A stretch of 64,000 nucleotides of DNA from Dethiobacter alkaliphilus (GCA_016841605.1 JAENYV010000002.1:1-64000); one strand, 5' to 3'. Counted from the stretch's first letter, positions 9,516 through 19,455 are shown. The notes: generated from the letters alone by a model not told the origin. Made by a program: numbers and translations.

Positions 9516-12215
9516 TCACCTGTCCTTTTCTTTGTGAAGAGTTCCCCGGCCAACAAGCCGGTTTTGTAGAGAAAAAAGTCTGACCAGGGCTTTTAGCGGT
9601 GTAAAATTAACAAGGTTCAGCTCTTTTATTTCTTCGATAATTTTCCGTTCTTTTCGTGAAAGAGCTTCCTTTTCCACCTGCACCTCGGGGAAAAGAGAAA
9701 GCTGACCTTTTCTGCCCTGAGATATAACACTTCCGGCAGAGTCTTCCTTGGAAAACATCTTCTCAATTCGGTGGGCGGAAGGGTTTGCTTCCTCCAGTTC
9801 TTTTAATAACTTCTGGGCCCGCAATATAACTTCCTCCGGAAGACCTGCCATGCGGGCAACATTGATGCCGTAGCTTCGATCCGCTTTTCCGGGGACGACT
9901 TTTCTTAAAAAAATGACCTGATCTCCTTTTTCACGGACGGAAACAGTATAATTTTTTACTCCGGCCAGCTGTTTTTCCAGCGCGGTTAATTCGTGGTAAT
10001 GGGTGGAGAAAAGAACCCTGGAAGCTGTCTCACTATGCAAATATTCCAGGATAGCCCTGGCCAGACTCATACCGTCATAAGTACTGGTTCCCCGTCCGAT
10101 CTCATCCAGGACTACCAGGCAATCGTCCGCTGCACTGGTTAAAATTGAGGCTGTCTCTTCCATTTCAACCATAAAAGTGCTTCTTCCCCTGCTCAGATCG
10201 TCGCTGGCGCCAACCCTGGCAAAGATGCGTTTTAACGGTGTAAAAACCATTGTTTCAGCAGGGACAAAGCTCCCGGCCTGGGCCATAATTAACAACAGGG
10301 CAGCACTGCGGCAATATGTACTTTTCCCGGCCATATTCGGACCGGTTATAATTTGAATTCTCTCGTTTTTTTCGTCCAAGAAGATATCATTTGGAACGAA
10401 AAGATTATCGCCCTTTTGTTCTACAACAGGATGGCGGCACTCACGGATTTGGATGCTTTCATCGCCGGAAAAAGAAGGTTTGACATAATTATAGGTTAAA
10501 GCTGCATCAGCCAGGGAAAAAAGACAGTCCAAATCAGCCATTTGACGGGCTGCAAGCTGCAGTTCCGCCGTAAATCCCGCGACTTTCCGGCATAATTTCT
10601 GAAAAAGCTCGGACTCCAGTTGAGCTAAACTCTCCTCTGCATTTAGGATAAGTTCTTCCTGTTCTTTTAACTCCTGGGTTATAAAACGTTCCGCGTTAGC
10701 CAGGGTTTGTTTGCGGATATAATTGGAGGGGACACGTTCCTGGTATAACTTCGTTACCTCCAGGTAATAACCGAATACTTTATTAAAGCCGACTTTTAAA
10801 GTGCGGATTCCTGTTCTTTCTCTTTCTTGTTTTTCCAGTTCCAGCATCCAGGTTTTGCTGTCTCCGGAAATTTTGCGGAGTTTATCTACCTCAGTTGAGT
10901 AGCCTGACTTAAATATATTACCGTCTTTTATGGCAAAAGGGGTATTTTCGCTAATCGCTTGCTCTAATTCTGTTTCCAGAGGCCTAAAATCAGGGATCTC
11001 TTCTTTCATTCTTTTAAAAAGCCCGGCCTTTATCTCTGCAAGGACAGCTTGGAGCGCGGGCAAAATCTGCAGGGTTTTTTTAAGGGAGAGCATCTCTCTA
11101 GGGCCAATTTGTCCCAGGCTTAAACGTCCGCAGAAGCGTTCCAAATCACAGATATCCTTAAGTAACTTTTTTATTTCTCCATGAAAAAAAGGATTGCTTT
11201 TCAGCTCATCCACAGCTTCCCAGCGCAGGGATAAAAGCTCTCGTTCCAATAACGGTCTTTGCAACCATTTGCGCAGCAATCTACTGCCCATGGAAGTCCT
11301 GGTCCGGTTGAGAATTCCAAAGAGCGAACCCGCTTTATCCCTGGAACGAATAGTTTCAAAAATCTCAAGGTTTCGAAGGGTAATCGCGTCCAGAAACATG
11401 GCTTCACCCTTTTGGATCAGGCGAATCTGTTGAAAATGCGACATGGGAGCTTTTTGCATCTCTTTAATATAACGAAGGGCTGAAGCTGCCGCATGGAAAG
11501 CCGGCAGGGAAGTAATTAACTCGGCACTCTCCAATAGGGATGGGCAATGCAGTTCTTTTAAAAAAGTCAAGGCTGTCTCCCGGTCGGAAAAAGGTTCCCG
11601 GTAATTAACAGACCAGTTTCCCTCTATCTCTTTAAGGAGAGACGGGCCGGCAGTCCGATTTTTTCCCCCGGAGGTAATAACAAGTATTTCGGCCGGCTGA
11701 AGGCGGGAAATTTCATCTCTTAATTCACCTTCTCCTTCGGGACCGTTAAAGTGAAAAACCATAAGTTCACCGGTAGAAACATCAATAACTGCCAGACCAT
11801 GTCCTCCCTCATCTCCCAATGTATAAACCGAAGCAAGGTAGTTGTTCCGGTCTTCTTCCAACAGGTTATCTTCAATACTGGTCCCCGGGGTAATTACCCG
11901 TATTACCTCTCTTTTTACCAGTCCCTGGGCCTGAGCTGCCTCTTCAACCTGTTCACAAATAGCCACCTTATAACCTTTTTCCAGCAGGCGGGCAATATAG
12001 CCCGAGGCTGCATGATGTGGAAAACCGGCCAGCGGTACCGCATTCTCCTTATTTCCGTCCCTGCTTGTCAGGGTAATTTCAAGCTCTTTGGAGGCAGTTA
12101 CGGCATCTTCAAAAAACATTTCATAAAAATCGCCAACCCGGAAAAAGAGAATAGTATCGGGATATTCCTCTTTAATTTCTTTAAACTGCTGCATCATTGG
12201 TGTTAATTTGGCCAT
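9516..12215 (-). CDS. mutS: DNA mismatch repair protein MutS
   Basis: MutS recognises mispaired DNA. The mismatch-binding domain has FFRVGDFYEMFFEDA around residue 25, containing the conserved F-x-E motif. The ATPase domain has GPNMAGKST near residue 620, DEIGRGTSTYDG and the ABC signature region. I chose ATG 12215 (MAKLTPMMQQF): GGAGTGA sits seven bases upstream and homologues start here. The open frame extends 29 codons further upstream, but that part looks non-coding. The length is about 899 residues. It is the first gene of the mutS-mutL-miaA-hfq run. Confidence 0.96.
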   Translation of the reverse strand: MAKLTPMMQQFKEIKEEYPDTILFFRVGDFYEMFFEDAVTASKELEITLTSRDGNKENAVPLAGFPHHAASGYIARLLEKGYKVAICEQVEEAAQAQGLVKREVIRVITPGTSIEDNLLEEDRNNYLASVYTLGDEGGHGLAVIDVSTGELMVFHFNGPEGEGELRDEISRLQPAEILVITSGGKNRTAGPSLLKEIEGNWSVNYREPFSDRETALTFLKELHCPSLLESAELITSLPAFHAAASALRYIKEMQKAPMSHFQQIRLIQKGEAMFLDAITLRNLEIFETIRSRDKAGSLFGILNRTRTSMGSRLLRKWLQRPLLERELLSLRWEAVDELKSNPFFHGEIKKLLKDICDLERFCGRLSLGQIGPREMLSLKKTLQILPALQAVLAEIKAGLFKRMKEEIPDFRPLETELEQAISENTPFAIKDGNIFKSGYSTEVDKLRKISGDSKTWMLELEKQERERTGIRTLKVGFNKVFGYYLEVTKLYQERVPSNYIRKQTLANAERFITQELKEQEELILNAEESLAQLESELFQKLCRKVAGFTAELQLAARQMADLDCLFSLADAALTYNYVKPSFSGDESIQIRECRHPVVEQKGDNLFVPNDIFLDEKNERIQIITGPNMAGKSTYCRSAALLLIMAQAGSFVPAETMVFTPLKRIFARVGASDDLSRGRSTFMVEMEETASILTSAADDCLVVLDEIGRGTSTYDGMSLARAILEYLHSETASRVLFSTHYHELTALEKQLAGVKNYTVSVREKGDQVIFLRKVVPGKADRSYGINVARMAGLPEEVILRAQKLLKELEEANPSAHRIEKMFSKEDSAGSVISQGRKGQLSLFPEVQVEKEALSRKERKIIEEIKELNLVNFTPLKALVRLFSLQNRLVGRGTLHKEKDR

Positions 12216-12381
12216 AACCAGCTCACTCCATAAAACAAAATCCCAAAAACGATTCTTTAACATTTTCCCTTCTGAAGGGTGAAAATGAGTCATTCTGAAC
12301 AATGGAATTTAATATCATGAATACCGGATACCTGTCCTGCATGTAGCAACTGGGTTTATTATAACATAATTCCTTATAATG

Positions 12382-12411
12382 AAAAAAGAACCTGTTAAAT
12401 AATACAGGTTC
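12382..12411 (-). terminator. intrinsic terminator after perR-like gene
   Basis: An 8-bp stem GAACCTGT/ACAGGTTC is followed on the minus strand by TTTTTT. It separates the Fur-family regulator from mutS. Confidence 0.85.
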
Positions 12412-12503
12412 CGACTATATTTTTAATAATGATATTCAAAAAAATACGTAAAATAGACAAAGTACTTTTCATGTATTAAACTATTTTTTAGGAAGACAAC
12501 CTT

Positions 12504-12953
12504 TTAGGAAACAACTTTTGAGTTGCTCTTTTTACACTGAGGGCATAGACCATAAAAATAAAGCTGAATAGAAGAAACATCAAATCCCGTTTCTTTTTTA
12601 ATTTTTTCCAGCAAATTTTCTTCACGAAATTCTTCTAAAAAACGAACCTGCTCCAGATCATCCACCCGGCCGCAACTTTCACAGTAAGCATGAGAATGAG
12701 GTTTCACGGCAGCATCATAACGCAATCCCCCGTCTCCGACATTTAATTCCTGGATTAACCCAACTTTTTTTAGAACGTCGACGGTTTTGTACACTGTAGC
12801 CAGACTCATAGCAGGATAATTTGGTTTCAATTGTTGATAAATCTTTTCTACACTGGGGTGCGATTTAGTATCCTTTAATATGGAATATACGGCCATTCTT
12901 TGTGGAGTTACCTTAATTTTTTTGGCCCGCAGGATTTCCTCAATTGTTTGCAT
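12504..12953 (-). CDS. Fur-family transcriptional regulator, PerR-like
   Basis: This is a metal-dependent winged-helix repressor of about 149 residues. VTPQRMAVYSIL and SLATVYKTVDVL form the DNA-binding domain. The dimerisation/metal domain has LRYD followed by PHSHAYCESCGRVDDLE, which supplies the His/Asp regulatory site, and CESC pairs with C-terminal CPQC for the structural zinc. The length and these motifs fit PerR (peroxide sensing by His oxidation) better than Zur, but Fur cannot be excluded. I chose ATG 12953 with GGGGGAT upstream. The upstream region is very AT-rich, and I found no convincing Per box. The gene is monocistronic, with its own terminator. Confidence 0.85.
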   Translation of the reverse strand: MQTIEEILRAKKIKVTPQRMAVYSILKDTKSHPSVEKIYQQLKPNYPAMSLATVYKTVDVLKKVGLIQELNVGDGGLRYDAAVKPHSHAYCESCGRVDDLEQVRFLEEFREENLLEKIKKETGFDVSSIQLYFYGLCPQCKKSNSKVVS

Positions 12954-13062
12954 CTTTATCCCCCAATTGTTGTTAAACAATAAATAATATTACTATTACC
13001 TTTTAACTATATAATAATTTTCTTTTACCGTCAAGCCTCTTTTCTAAAAAGTTTTATTATCT

Positions 13063-14409
13063 CTAATCAATTATTCCTATTAAATTCCATGTTCTTATTT
13101 CTTTAATTTTAATATTGATAAATTTTCCGGTAAGGTTTTCTGTACAGGGAAAATGAACAATTTTATTCGTTCTCGTTCTCCCCGTATACATATTAATATC
13201 TGTCTTACTTTTTCCTTCGACCAGGACTTCCTGTATACTTCCCAGGAGAGACTGATTTTTTTCCAAATTAATCCGGTTTTGTTTCTTGTTTAGCTTGATT
13301 ATTCTTTCTCTCTTTACTTCTGGTAAAACCTGATTTCTCTTCTCTGCAGCCTTAGTTCCTTTGCGGGGAGAATAGATAAAGGTAAAGGCAGCATCAAAAC
13401 GGACTCTTTCCACCATTTCCATAGTCAGTGCAAAGTCTTCTTCATCTTCTCCGGGAAAGCCGACAATTATATCTGTCGTAATAGAAGAATTGGGGATTAT
13501 TGTTCTTATTTTTTCAATAATTTTCCAATAAAATTCCCTGTTATATCTCCGGTTCATTTCTTTTAGAATGCGATCGCTTCCTGATTGCAGAGGAAGATGG
13601 ATATGTTCACAAATATTTTTACCCTCCGCAATAGTCCGGATAACTTTTTCGGAAAAGTCTTTAGGATGTGATGTCATAAACCTTATGCGCAAAGAATTAT
13701 TGTCCAGTTGGTCCAGTGTACGCAACAAATCGGCAAAATCTATCTTTTGCTTCAAGTCTTTACCATAGGAATTTACATTTTGTCCCAACAGGGTAACTTC
13801 CTTAAAACCGTTTTTTATAAGTTCTTTCGTTTCGTTAAGGATCTTTTCCGGAAGCCGGCTTATCTCCGGTCCTCTAACATAGGGGACAACGCAATAAGAA
13901 CAAAAATTGTTACAGCCGTGACTGATGGGAACCCATGCTTTAAAACCGTCGTTTCTTTTAACGGGAAGGGATTCTCTTTCGCCTAACAGGTTAAGGTCGA
14001 ATACTGTTTTTCCTGCAGACCCGGCCTTCTCCAGCAGTTCCGGAAATCTTTCCAATGCATTTGGACCGGAAACCAAATCAATAAATTTAAAACGTTCTTT
14101 TATTTTACGCGCTATCCCTTCATGTTGAGCCAGACAACCCCATAATGCAATAATCATACCGGGTTTATTTTTTTTTAATTCTCGCAACATACCCAACCGG
14201 CTGTAGACCTTTTCTTCAGCTTTTTTTCGGATAGCACAGGTATTAATAATTAGGATATCGGCTTCTTCCTCATTTTTTACTGCTGAGTAACCCATTCCTT
14301 CCAGATAACCGGCCAAAACTTCTGAATCAGAGACATTCATTTGACAGCCGTAAGTTAATATTAAATACTTTCTTTCTGCTTTGCTTTTTTCCATGCTTAA
14401 ATCGTACAT
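13063..14409 (-). CDS. miaB: tRNA-2-methylthio-N6-dimethylallyladenosine synthase MiaB
   Basis: MiaB is a radical-SAM methylthiotransferase that converts i6A37 to ms2i6A37 in tRNA. The N-terminal UPF0004 domain has TYGCQMN, INTCAIR and LWGCLAQ, whose three Cys bind the auxiliary [4Fe-4S] cluster. The radical-SAM motif is HGCNNFCSYCVVPYVRG near residue 160, and a TRAM domain closes the protein. The start ATG 14409 has AAGGAAGG upstream; an ATG five codons later is also possible. The length of 448 residues is typical. The paralogue RimO lies at 61.9 kb and is distinguished by its sequence. Confidence 0.95.
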   Translation of the reverse strand: MYDLSMEKSKAERKYLILTYGCQMNVSDSEVLAGYLEGMGYSAVKNEEEADILIINTCAIRKKAEEKVYSRLGMLRELKKNKPGMIIALWGCLAQHEGIARKIKERFKFIDLVSGPNALERFPELLEKAGSAGKTVFDLNLLGERESLPVKRNDGFKAWVPISHGCNNFCSYCVVPYVRGPEISRLPEKILNETKELIKNGFKEVTLLGQNVNSYGKDLKQKIDFADLLRTLDQLDNNSLRIRFMTSHPKDFSEKVIRTIAEGKNICEHIHLPLQSGSDRILKEMNRRYNREFYWKIIEKIRTIIPNSSITTDIIVGFPGEDEEDFALTMEMVERVRFDAAFTFIYSPRKGTKAAEKRNQVLPEVKRERIIKLNKKQNRINLEKNQSLLGSIQEVLVEGKSKTDINMYTGRTRTNKIVHFPCTENLTGKFINIKIKEIRTWNLIGIID

Positions 14410-14471
14410 CAGGCCTTCCTTCCCGCTTTTTAGCGTATTTAAGTCGAAATATGCGCTTGCCCGGGAAATAA

Positions 14472-15473
14472 TTATAATAAATCTTCCGGCTCTTGACTTT
14501 CAATATCCAATAAAATTTCTTTTGCTTCTTCAAGACAGCGGGAGGGAACCAGAATTTTTCTCTCTGCCAGAGGACCTGTTGTTAAACCGTAAATTCCTCC
14601 CAAAGCTTCTCCGGAAATCAAGACAGGGATACCTTCAGATTTGAGTCTTCCTTCTAGTAGCGATAAAATGATCGGATCTGTTTCCACGTCAAGCTGAACC
14701 CAGTTTTTTAAAGAAGCCTCATTTTCTGAACTGCTGCCGCACATATAAACTCGTCCCTCTTCAGCGAGGGAAACCCCCGGGAAAATTTTCCTTGCTTCTT
14801 CAAGATAAAGGGTTCCATTCCGGTAAGCAGGTAAGTGTGTTAAAAGCAAATCCTTAACACCCGCTTCCAGGGCTAGTGATCCGGCCTGAAAAGCGCTCAT
14901 ATGATTGGTCTTTCCCTGTTGTAAATCTTCTTCCAGATAATTTGCTTCGCAAAGCAGCAAGGAAGCACCGGCTGAAAAATCTTTTAGCCCGGAAAAGTAC
15001 TCCGTATCGGCAGAATAGACAAGTTTTTTTTGACCCCCAACCACAATGGAAACAGCGTAGCAGGGTACCGGGTGAATAGTTTGCAGGAAAGAAAAGGAAA
15101 AAGGACCTATCTGCACTTCCTTTTGCTTATCAAGCGCTTCCAGCATGAATACATCTTTATACGGTATTCTCATAAATTCAGCTTTCGGAACACCCGGAGC
15201 AAAGATAGCCAGAGGCTTTATCGCCGGGTCTTTGGCCATTTCCATCTGCCAGGCATAACGCAGGATAAAAAGATCTGAAATATGATCACTGTGCAGATGG
15301 GAAATTATGATAGCAGAAAGATCTTTTATTTCAATAAAATGCTGAAGATTACTTAAAACACCGTTACCGCAATCAAGAAGAATATAGCAATCGTCCTGTT
15401 CGAGAAGATATCCGGAACAACTTCCGCCTGCGGGGGGATAGGGCCCATAATTCCCAAGAACGATAATTTTCAT
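14472..15473 (-). CDS. metallo-beta-lactamase-fold hydrolase with C-terminal DUF2007-like domain
   Basis: The first 240 residues are a RNase Z/YhfI-like MBL fold. SHLHSDHISD supplies the HxHxDH zinc motif, SADTEY the bridging Asp, and LLTHLPAY a later His. The last 75 residues (from about ENEASLKNWV) resemble the DUF2007 ferredoxin-like 'signal transducing' domain, with VQLDVETDPIILSLLEGRLK and CLEEAKEIL. The substrate is unknown; related MBL proteins act on cyclic nucleotides or RNA. ATG 15473 is preferred because GGGAGG lies seven bases upstream. It is 62 bases downstream of miaB's start, on the same strand. Confidence 0.8.
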   Translation of the reverse strand: MKIIVLGNYGPYPPAGGSCSGYLLEQDDCYILLDCGNGVLSNLQHFIEIKDLSAIIISHLHSDHISDLFILRYAWQMEMAKDPAIKPLAIFAPGVPKAEFMRIPYKDVFMLEALDKQKEVQIGPFSFSFLQTIHPVPCYAVSIVVGGQKKLVYSADTEYFSGLKDFSAGASLLLCEANYLEEDLQQGKTNHMSAFQAGSLALEAGVKDLLLTHLPAYRNGTLYLEEARKIFPGVSLAEEGRVYMCGSSSENEASLKNWVQLDVETDPIILSLLEGRLKSEGIPVLISGEALGGIYGLTTGPLAERKILVPSRCLEEAKEILLDIESQEPEDLL

Positions 15474-15562
15474 TTTACAGCCTCCCACCTGTTCGGTCTA
15501 TCTGTTGAAAATCGAATTTTGACCTGACTCACGCCTTACATTGTCTTACTAACACTGTTTGG

Positions 15563-16024
15563 CTAAAAGAAATACCCTTTTTGTTGTTGTTTTATAGTTA
15601 GATTGCTCAGCCAGACAATAGTTATTATAGTAATTAACCTAAAAATTAAACTCTCCGGCAGGGACCATTGTAAAAAAATAATAAACCCCTTACCGAGAGC
15701 ATAGGATTCCAGAGCCGTTAAGACTGCGCTGAAAAGGATAAGGTAAGGAAGTTGCCAACCTTTTTGTTCCGGAAGAAAGCGCATCAAGATAATAGCGATC
15801 CCCCCGACGGCGAAAAGGTATAACAAGGGAATACCCCGATAGGTAAAGAATGTTTCTTGAAAATGATAAAAACCTTTAGTTAAAAATATGTTATTAAGAT
15901 AACAACTAACAAAAACCGACCAAAAACCGGCACTCCAGAGCCTTCCCAGTTCTTTTAAACCTACTATTACCAAAAGAATTATCCAGACAAAAACAGCAAA
16001 AATTAACCAGGGCATCCGGATCAC
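15563..16024 (-). CDS. integral membrane protein of unknown function
   Basis: A 153-residue protein with about four to five predicted membrane helices: residues 4-24, a re-entrant or amphipathic region near 30-45, 65-83, 93-112 and 126-145. It has no charged catalytic motif. It resembles the small multi-pass CBO0543-type proteins common in spore-forming Firmicutes, but I rest that only on length and hydropathy. It lies between the MBL protein and the UbiB-like kinase on the same strand. Confidence 0.6.
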   Translation of the reverse strand: MIRMPWLIFAVFVWIILLVIVGLKELGRLWSAGFWSVFVSCYLNNIFLTKGFYHFQETFFTYRGIPLLYLFAVGGIAIILMRFLPEQKGWQLPYLILFSAVLTALESYALGKGFIIFLQWSLPESLIFRLITIITIVWLSNLTIKQQQKGYFF

Positions 16025-16057
16025 TCCCTTATTCTGGAAGTTAGGTAAATATCACAG

Positions 16058-17719
16058 TTAAAGCCTTCCGGAACGTAGTATTGCCCATAACCACCAAAAC
16101 CCCATGGCAGCGGCCAAAATAAGTCCGATTTCAGCGATGGGAAAAGCTTTAAAGAGTCTAACTTCCGTAGAATTTACCAGAAAACAAAGTCCTATGATAA
16201 TACTGGCCAGGACTATACTAAAGGACAGGCGGTTAACCATGTTGTTAAACCTGAGCAATACTTTATCAATATCAACAGCTTCAATTTTTATTCTTACATT
16301 GTTAAGCGCTCCCTTTTCCAAAATAGCACTTAAGTATTCAGGAAAAATTTCAATCAAGCGATTATAACTAAGTAGGTATTTTAAGAAACGGCCTTTTATT
16401 TTATTTCTGGAAAGCTCTCCTCGTAAGAATTCTTTACCGAATGGCTCTAAAATTTCCGCGATGCTAAAGTCCGGTTCCAATTCGGAAACAAGCCCTTCCA
16501 ATGTAAAAAAAGTCTTCGCCAGGATAGTAAATTCTGCAGGAAAACGAATCTGTTGTCTGTAGGAAATTTCCATAAGCTCATACAACAACTGTCCAACTTG
16601 AATTTCTTTGAGGGGAAGAGCATAATAATATTCCTGTAACCTTCCTAATTCCCATTTTAATTCATTTTTATCAGTTTTGTCGGTAATTACACCCAGATTA
16701 ACAATGGAAGCTAAAACCTGCTCCCGATCTCCTGTAATAAAACCCACCAAGAGCCGGACGAATATGTGCCGCTGTTCATCACTAAGTGAGCCGGTAACAC
16801 CGAAATCAAGAAAAAAAATTTTTTCTCCCGGTATAACTCCTATATTGCCAGGGTGTGGATCTCCATGAAAAAATCCGTCTTCCAAAATTTGTTTCAGATA
16901 TGCCCTTGTTAATTTTTCTACAATGGACCGCTTATCAAAATTACCCTCTCTTAGAGCATCCGAATTATTTAATATCACTCCCTGTATATACTCCATAGTC
17001 AATACTCTTTGCGTTGTATAGTTCCAATAGATCGAAGGAATGATAATACTTTCGTCATTTATAAAATTTTTTTTTAACTTCTCCGCATTACGTGCTTCCT
17101 GGTGGTAGTTTAGTTCCATCAGGATGATACGCTTAAATTCCGACAGTATATTGCTAAAGTGATTAAATCTTCCTACTGTAGTATACTTGTCCAGGAGGCT
17201 TGCTATTTCCTCCAAAATCCCCAGATCCTGTTCAATCGTCCTTTTGATATTGGGCCGTTGAATTTTCACAACAACTGTTTTTCCACCAGGGAGCACAGCT
17301 TTGTGAACTTGCCCAATCGAAGCAGCGGCAAGAGGTGTTTCATCAAAATAATCAAAAATGAGATCCAGTGAATAATTAAGTTCTTTTTCAACAACATTTT
17401 TGGCCTGGCTGCCTGAAAACGGCTGGACTTGATCCTGAAGGCGGCGTAATTCTTTAATATAATCGTTTGGAAGGATATCGGTTCGAGTACTTAAAAGCTG
17501 ACCAAATTTAACGAATGTTGGTCCAAGTTCTTCAATTGCCATTCTCAATCGTTGTGCTTTGGACAGTTCGGCTCTTTTTACGGTCTTACGGTATAAAGGA
17601 TAAGGAAGATGTTTGGTTAACTCTTCAATGCCCAGGTCATGAATAAGCTGGCCGAAACCATACTTGACCAATGTATTTATAATTTTCCGAAACCTTTTCA
17701 GGCGGCCTCTTCTCCACAA
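16058..17719 (-). CDS. ABC1/UbiB/AarF-family atypical kinase-like protein
   Basis: A 553-residue UbiB-family protein. ELGPTFVKFGQLLSTR is the KxGQ-type signature near residue 70, and AAASIGQVHKA is the Ala-rich nucleotide loop near 135. HGDPHPGNIG and FLDFG are the kinase-like catalytic and metal motifs near 285-310. Two C-terminal membrane helices lie around residues 495-545. In respiratory bacteria UbiB homologues help ubiquinone synthesis or lipid trafficking. An anaerobic Firmicute probably has menaquinone or none, so a lipid-handling ATPase role is inferred. The start is TTG 17719 with GGAGTGA about nine bases upstream. Confidence 0.88.
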   Translation of the reverse strand: MWRRGRLKRFRKIINTLVKYGFGQLIHDLGIEELTKHLPYPLYRKTVKRAELSKAQRLRMAIEELGPTFVKFGQLLSTRTDILPNDYIKELRRLQDQVQPFSGSQAKNVVEKELNYSLDLIFDYFDETPLAAASIGQVHKAVLPGGKTVVVKIQRPNIKRTIEQDLGILEEIASLLDKYTTVGRFNHFSNILSEFKRIILMELNYHQEARNAEKLKKNFINDESIIIPSIYWNYTTQRVLTMEYIQGVILNNSDALREGNFDKRSIVEKLTRAYLKQILEDGFFHGDPHPGNIGVIPGEKIFFLDFGVTGSLSDEQRHIFVRLLVGFITGDREQVLASIVNLGVITDKTDKNELKWELGRLQEYYYALPLKEIQVGQLLYELMEISYRQQIRFPAEFTILAKTFFTLEGLVSELEPDFSIAEILEPFGKEFLRGELSRNKIKGRFLKYLLSYNRLIEIFPEYLSAILEKGALNNVRIKIEAVDIDKVLLRFNNMVNRLSFSIVLASIIIGLCFLVNSTEVRLFKAFPIAEIGLILAAAMGFWWLWAILRSGRL

Positions 17720-17756
17720 CTTCTATTTTCACTCCGTTTTTTCCGTATTAAGTACA

Positions 17757-17795
17757 AGAAGGCCTGTGAAGCTCTCACAAGCCTTCTTGATTCTC
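17757..17795 (-). terminator. probable terminator overlapping the end of the phasin-like gene
   Basis: A long inverted repeat, CAAGAAGGC..TGTGA against TCACA..GCCTTCTTG, overlaps the stop codon of the upstream coiled-coil gene. The T-tract after it is weak, so it may attenuate rather than fully stop transcription into the UbiB-like gene. Confidence 0.5.
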
Positions 17796-18104
17796 TTTTT
17801 GTTCAACTTTTTGTTCAACTTTTTTCAATGATTCTTCCAGAAAATTAATCTTTTCTTCCAGTTCATGAAGTTCTGTTTTTGTCACCAGATTTCCTTTCTG
17901 GAGTAAACTCGTAATTTCACCGTTTAGATATTCTTTAAACTTAGCTCTCTCTTCTTCTCCTCTTTCTACCAGTTCTTTAATGGCTTGACGGGCATCTTCT
18001 CTGCCGATATCCCCTTTTTTTATCAAATAATCGACAACTTTTTCCGCTTTTTCGCGACTCAGGGACAAGGTACCCCACCCCAGGGAGATAAGAAAATCCA
18101 ACAT
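17775..18104 (-). CDS. phasin-like / PHA-regulator-like coiled-coil protein
   Basis: A 109-residue, highly charged protein. A hydrophobic N-terminal segment (LISLGWGTLSL) leads into an amphipathic helix EKAEKVVDYLIKKGDIGRED. A long C-terminal coiled coil with KVEQKVEQ repeats closes it. The pattern matches the small 'poly(3-hydroxyalkanoate) synthesis regulator/phasin' family. The same family often lies next to UbiB-like genes, as here (55 bases upstream). No PHA synthase is in the window, so a PHA role is not supported; it may work with the UbiB-like protein at the membrane. Confidence 0.7.
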   Translation of the reverse strand: MLDFLISLGWGTLSLSREKAEKVVDYLIKKGDIGREDARQAIKELVERGEEERAKFKEYLNGEITSLLQKGNLVTKTELHELEEKINFLEESLKKVEQKVEQKENQEGL

Positions 18105-18260
18105 TTATCCTCACCTCTTTTTTACAGATATACTCTTGGAGAGGAAAATTATCTATCTAGTTTATATAGTAACAGTGTTCCCTTCCAAGAAAAGAATATC
18201 CTTAACTCTTAACTAAAGTTAAAACTCCATATTTGGAAATGATTATTAAACCTTCAATCG

Positions 18261-19385
18261 TTAACAAAGCACAAGATTATCCCTGTGAATAACTTCCTTA
18301 TTTCCAGGATAACCGAGGACACCCGTTACTTCTGTAGACTTACATCCCATAATCTGCCTTAACTCTTCCGCACTGTAGTTTACAAGCCCCCGGGCCAGTT
18401 CTTCGCCCCTCTGAGTCGAAATTATAACTGTTTCTCCTCTTAAAAAAGCCCCTTCAATATTAATAATACCGATTGGTAAAAGGCTTTTTCCTTCTTCGGT
18501 AATAGCTTCTGCTGCGCCTTTATCTATATAAATAACGCCTTTAATTTTTTGGGTAAAAGCAATCCAGCGTTTTCTGCTGCGCAGGTGCCCATGTCCGGAA
18601 CAGAAAAAAGTCCCTACATCCTCTCCCCTAATAATACGTCTTAAAATATTTTCCTGGCGTCCGTCGGCAATGATCATATCTATCCCTGAATTCATTACCA
18701 TCTCAGCTGCTTCAATTTTACTGATCATCCCTCCCTTAGCCAACATTTCGTCAGTATTTCCGGCTATTTTTTTTATTTCAGGAGTTATCTCAGTAACGAG
18801 AGGAATACATTTTGCTGACGGGTCTATGTGAGGGTCCCCTGAACACAAACCGTCTATATTGGTTAAAATAATCAGCAGATCTGCATCAATAATCGTAGCC
18901 ACTAATGCTGAAAGTTTATCATTGTCGCCAAATTCAATTTCCTCGGTGGAAACGGTATCATTTTCATTAATAATAGGAATGGTCCCGTATTTAAGTAAGT
19001 GAAGCAAGGCATTGCGGGAATTTATGTAGCGCTTTCTATTCTCCATATCTTCCCTGGTCAGCAAAACCTGGGCGACAATGTGTCCGTATTCGGCGAAAAG
19101 CTTTTCATAAAACTGAATTAATAAACCCTGACCTATGGCGGCAAGCGCCTGTCTTTCCTGAACTGTTGCCGGCTTTTTTTTAAGACCCAGCCTGCCGATT
19201 CCCGCTCCAATCGCTCCGGACGAAACTAAAACCATATCTTTTCCCTGGTTTTTCAGATCTGCTATTTCCCTCACCAGTTTTTCCGTAATACCCAGGTTTA
19301 ACTTCCCCGTTTGATAAGTTAAAAGCCTGGTGCCCACTTTAACAACAATTTTTTGCAACATTTCAAAATTAACCGATCTATCCAA
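18261..19385 (-). CDS. proB: glutamate 5-kinase
   Basis: ProB phosphorylates glutamate for proline synthesis. The amino-acid-kinase domain has VVKVGTRLL near residue 14, VSSGAIGAG near 55, INENDTVSTEEIEFGDND near 140-160 and LTNIDGL. The C-terminal 100 residues are a PUA domain, found in full-length bacterial ProB. The start is TTG 19385 behind AGGGG. It follows proC on the same strand. proA (the next enzyme) is not in the window, so the pathway is split. Confidence 0.95.
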   Translation of the reverse strand: MDRSVNFEMLQKIVVKVGTRLLTYQTGKLNLGITEKLVREIADLKNQGKDMVLVSSGAIGAGIGRLGLKKKPATVQERQALAAIGQGLLIQFYEKLFAEYGHIVAQVLLTREDMENRKRYINSRNALLHLLKYGTIPIINENDTVSTEEIEFGDNDKLSALVATIIDADLLIILTNIDGLCSGDPHIDPSAKCIPLVTEITPEIKKIAGNTDEMLAKGGMISKIEAAEMVMNSGIDMIIADGRQENILRRIIRGEDVGTFFCSGHGHLRSRKRWIAFTQKIKGVIYIDKGAAEAITEEGKSLLPIGIINIEGAFLRGETVIISTQRGEELARGLVNYSAEELRQIMGCKSTEVTGVLGYPGNKEVIHRDNLVLC

Positions 19386-19455
19386 AGCGGCCCCTGCCTT
19401 AAATTTAATAATCTTAAATATTATAATTTAAGTAACAATTTATCCGGAAGGTACA

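Noticed and set aside
12954-13030. Per box (TTANAATNATTNTAA) before the Fur-family gene
   Set aside because: The region is very AT-rich and holds partial matches, but no good 15-base palindrome.
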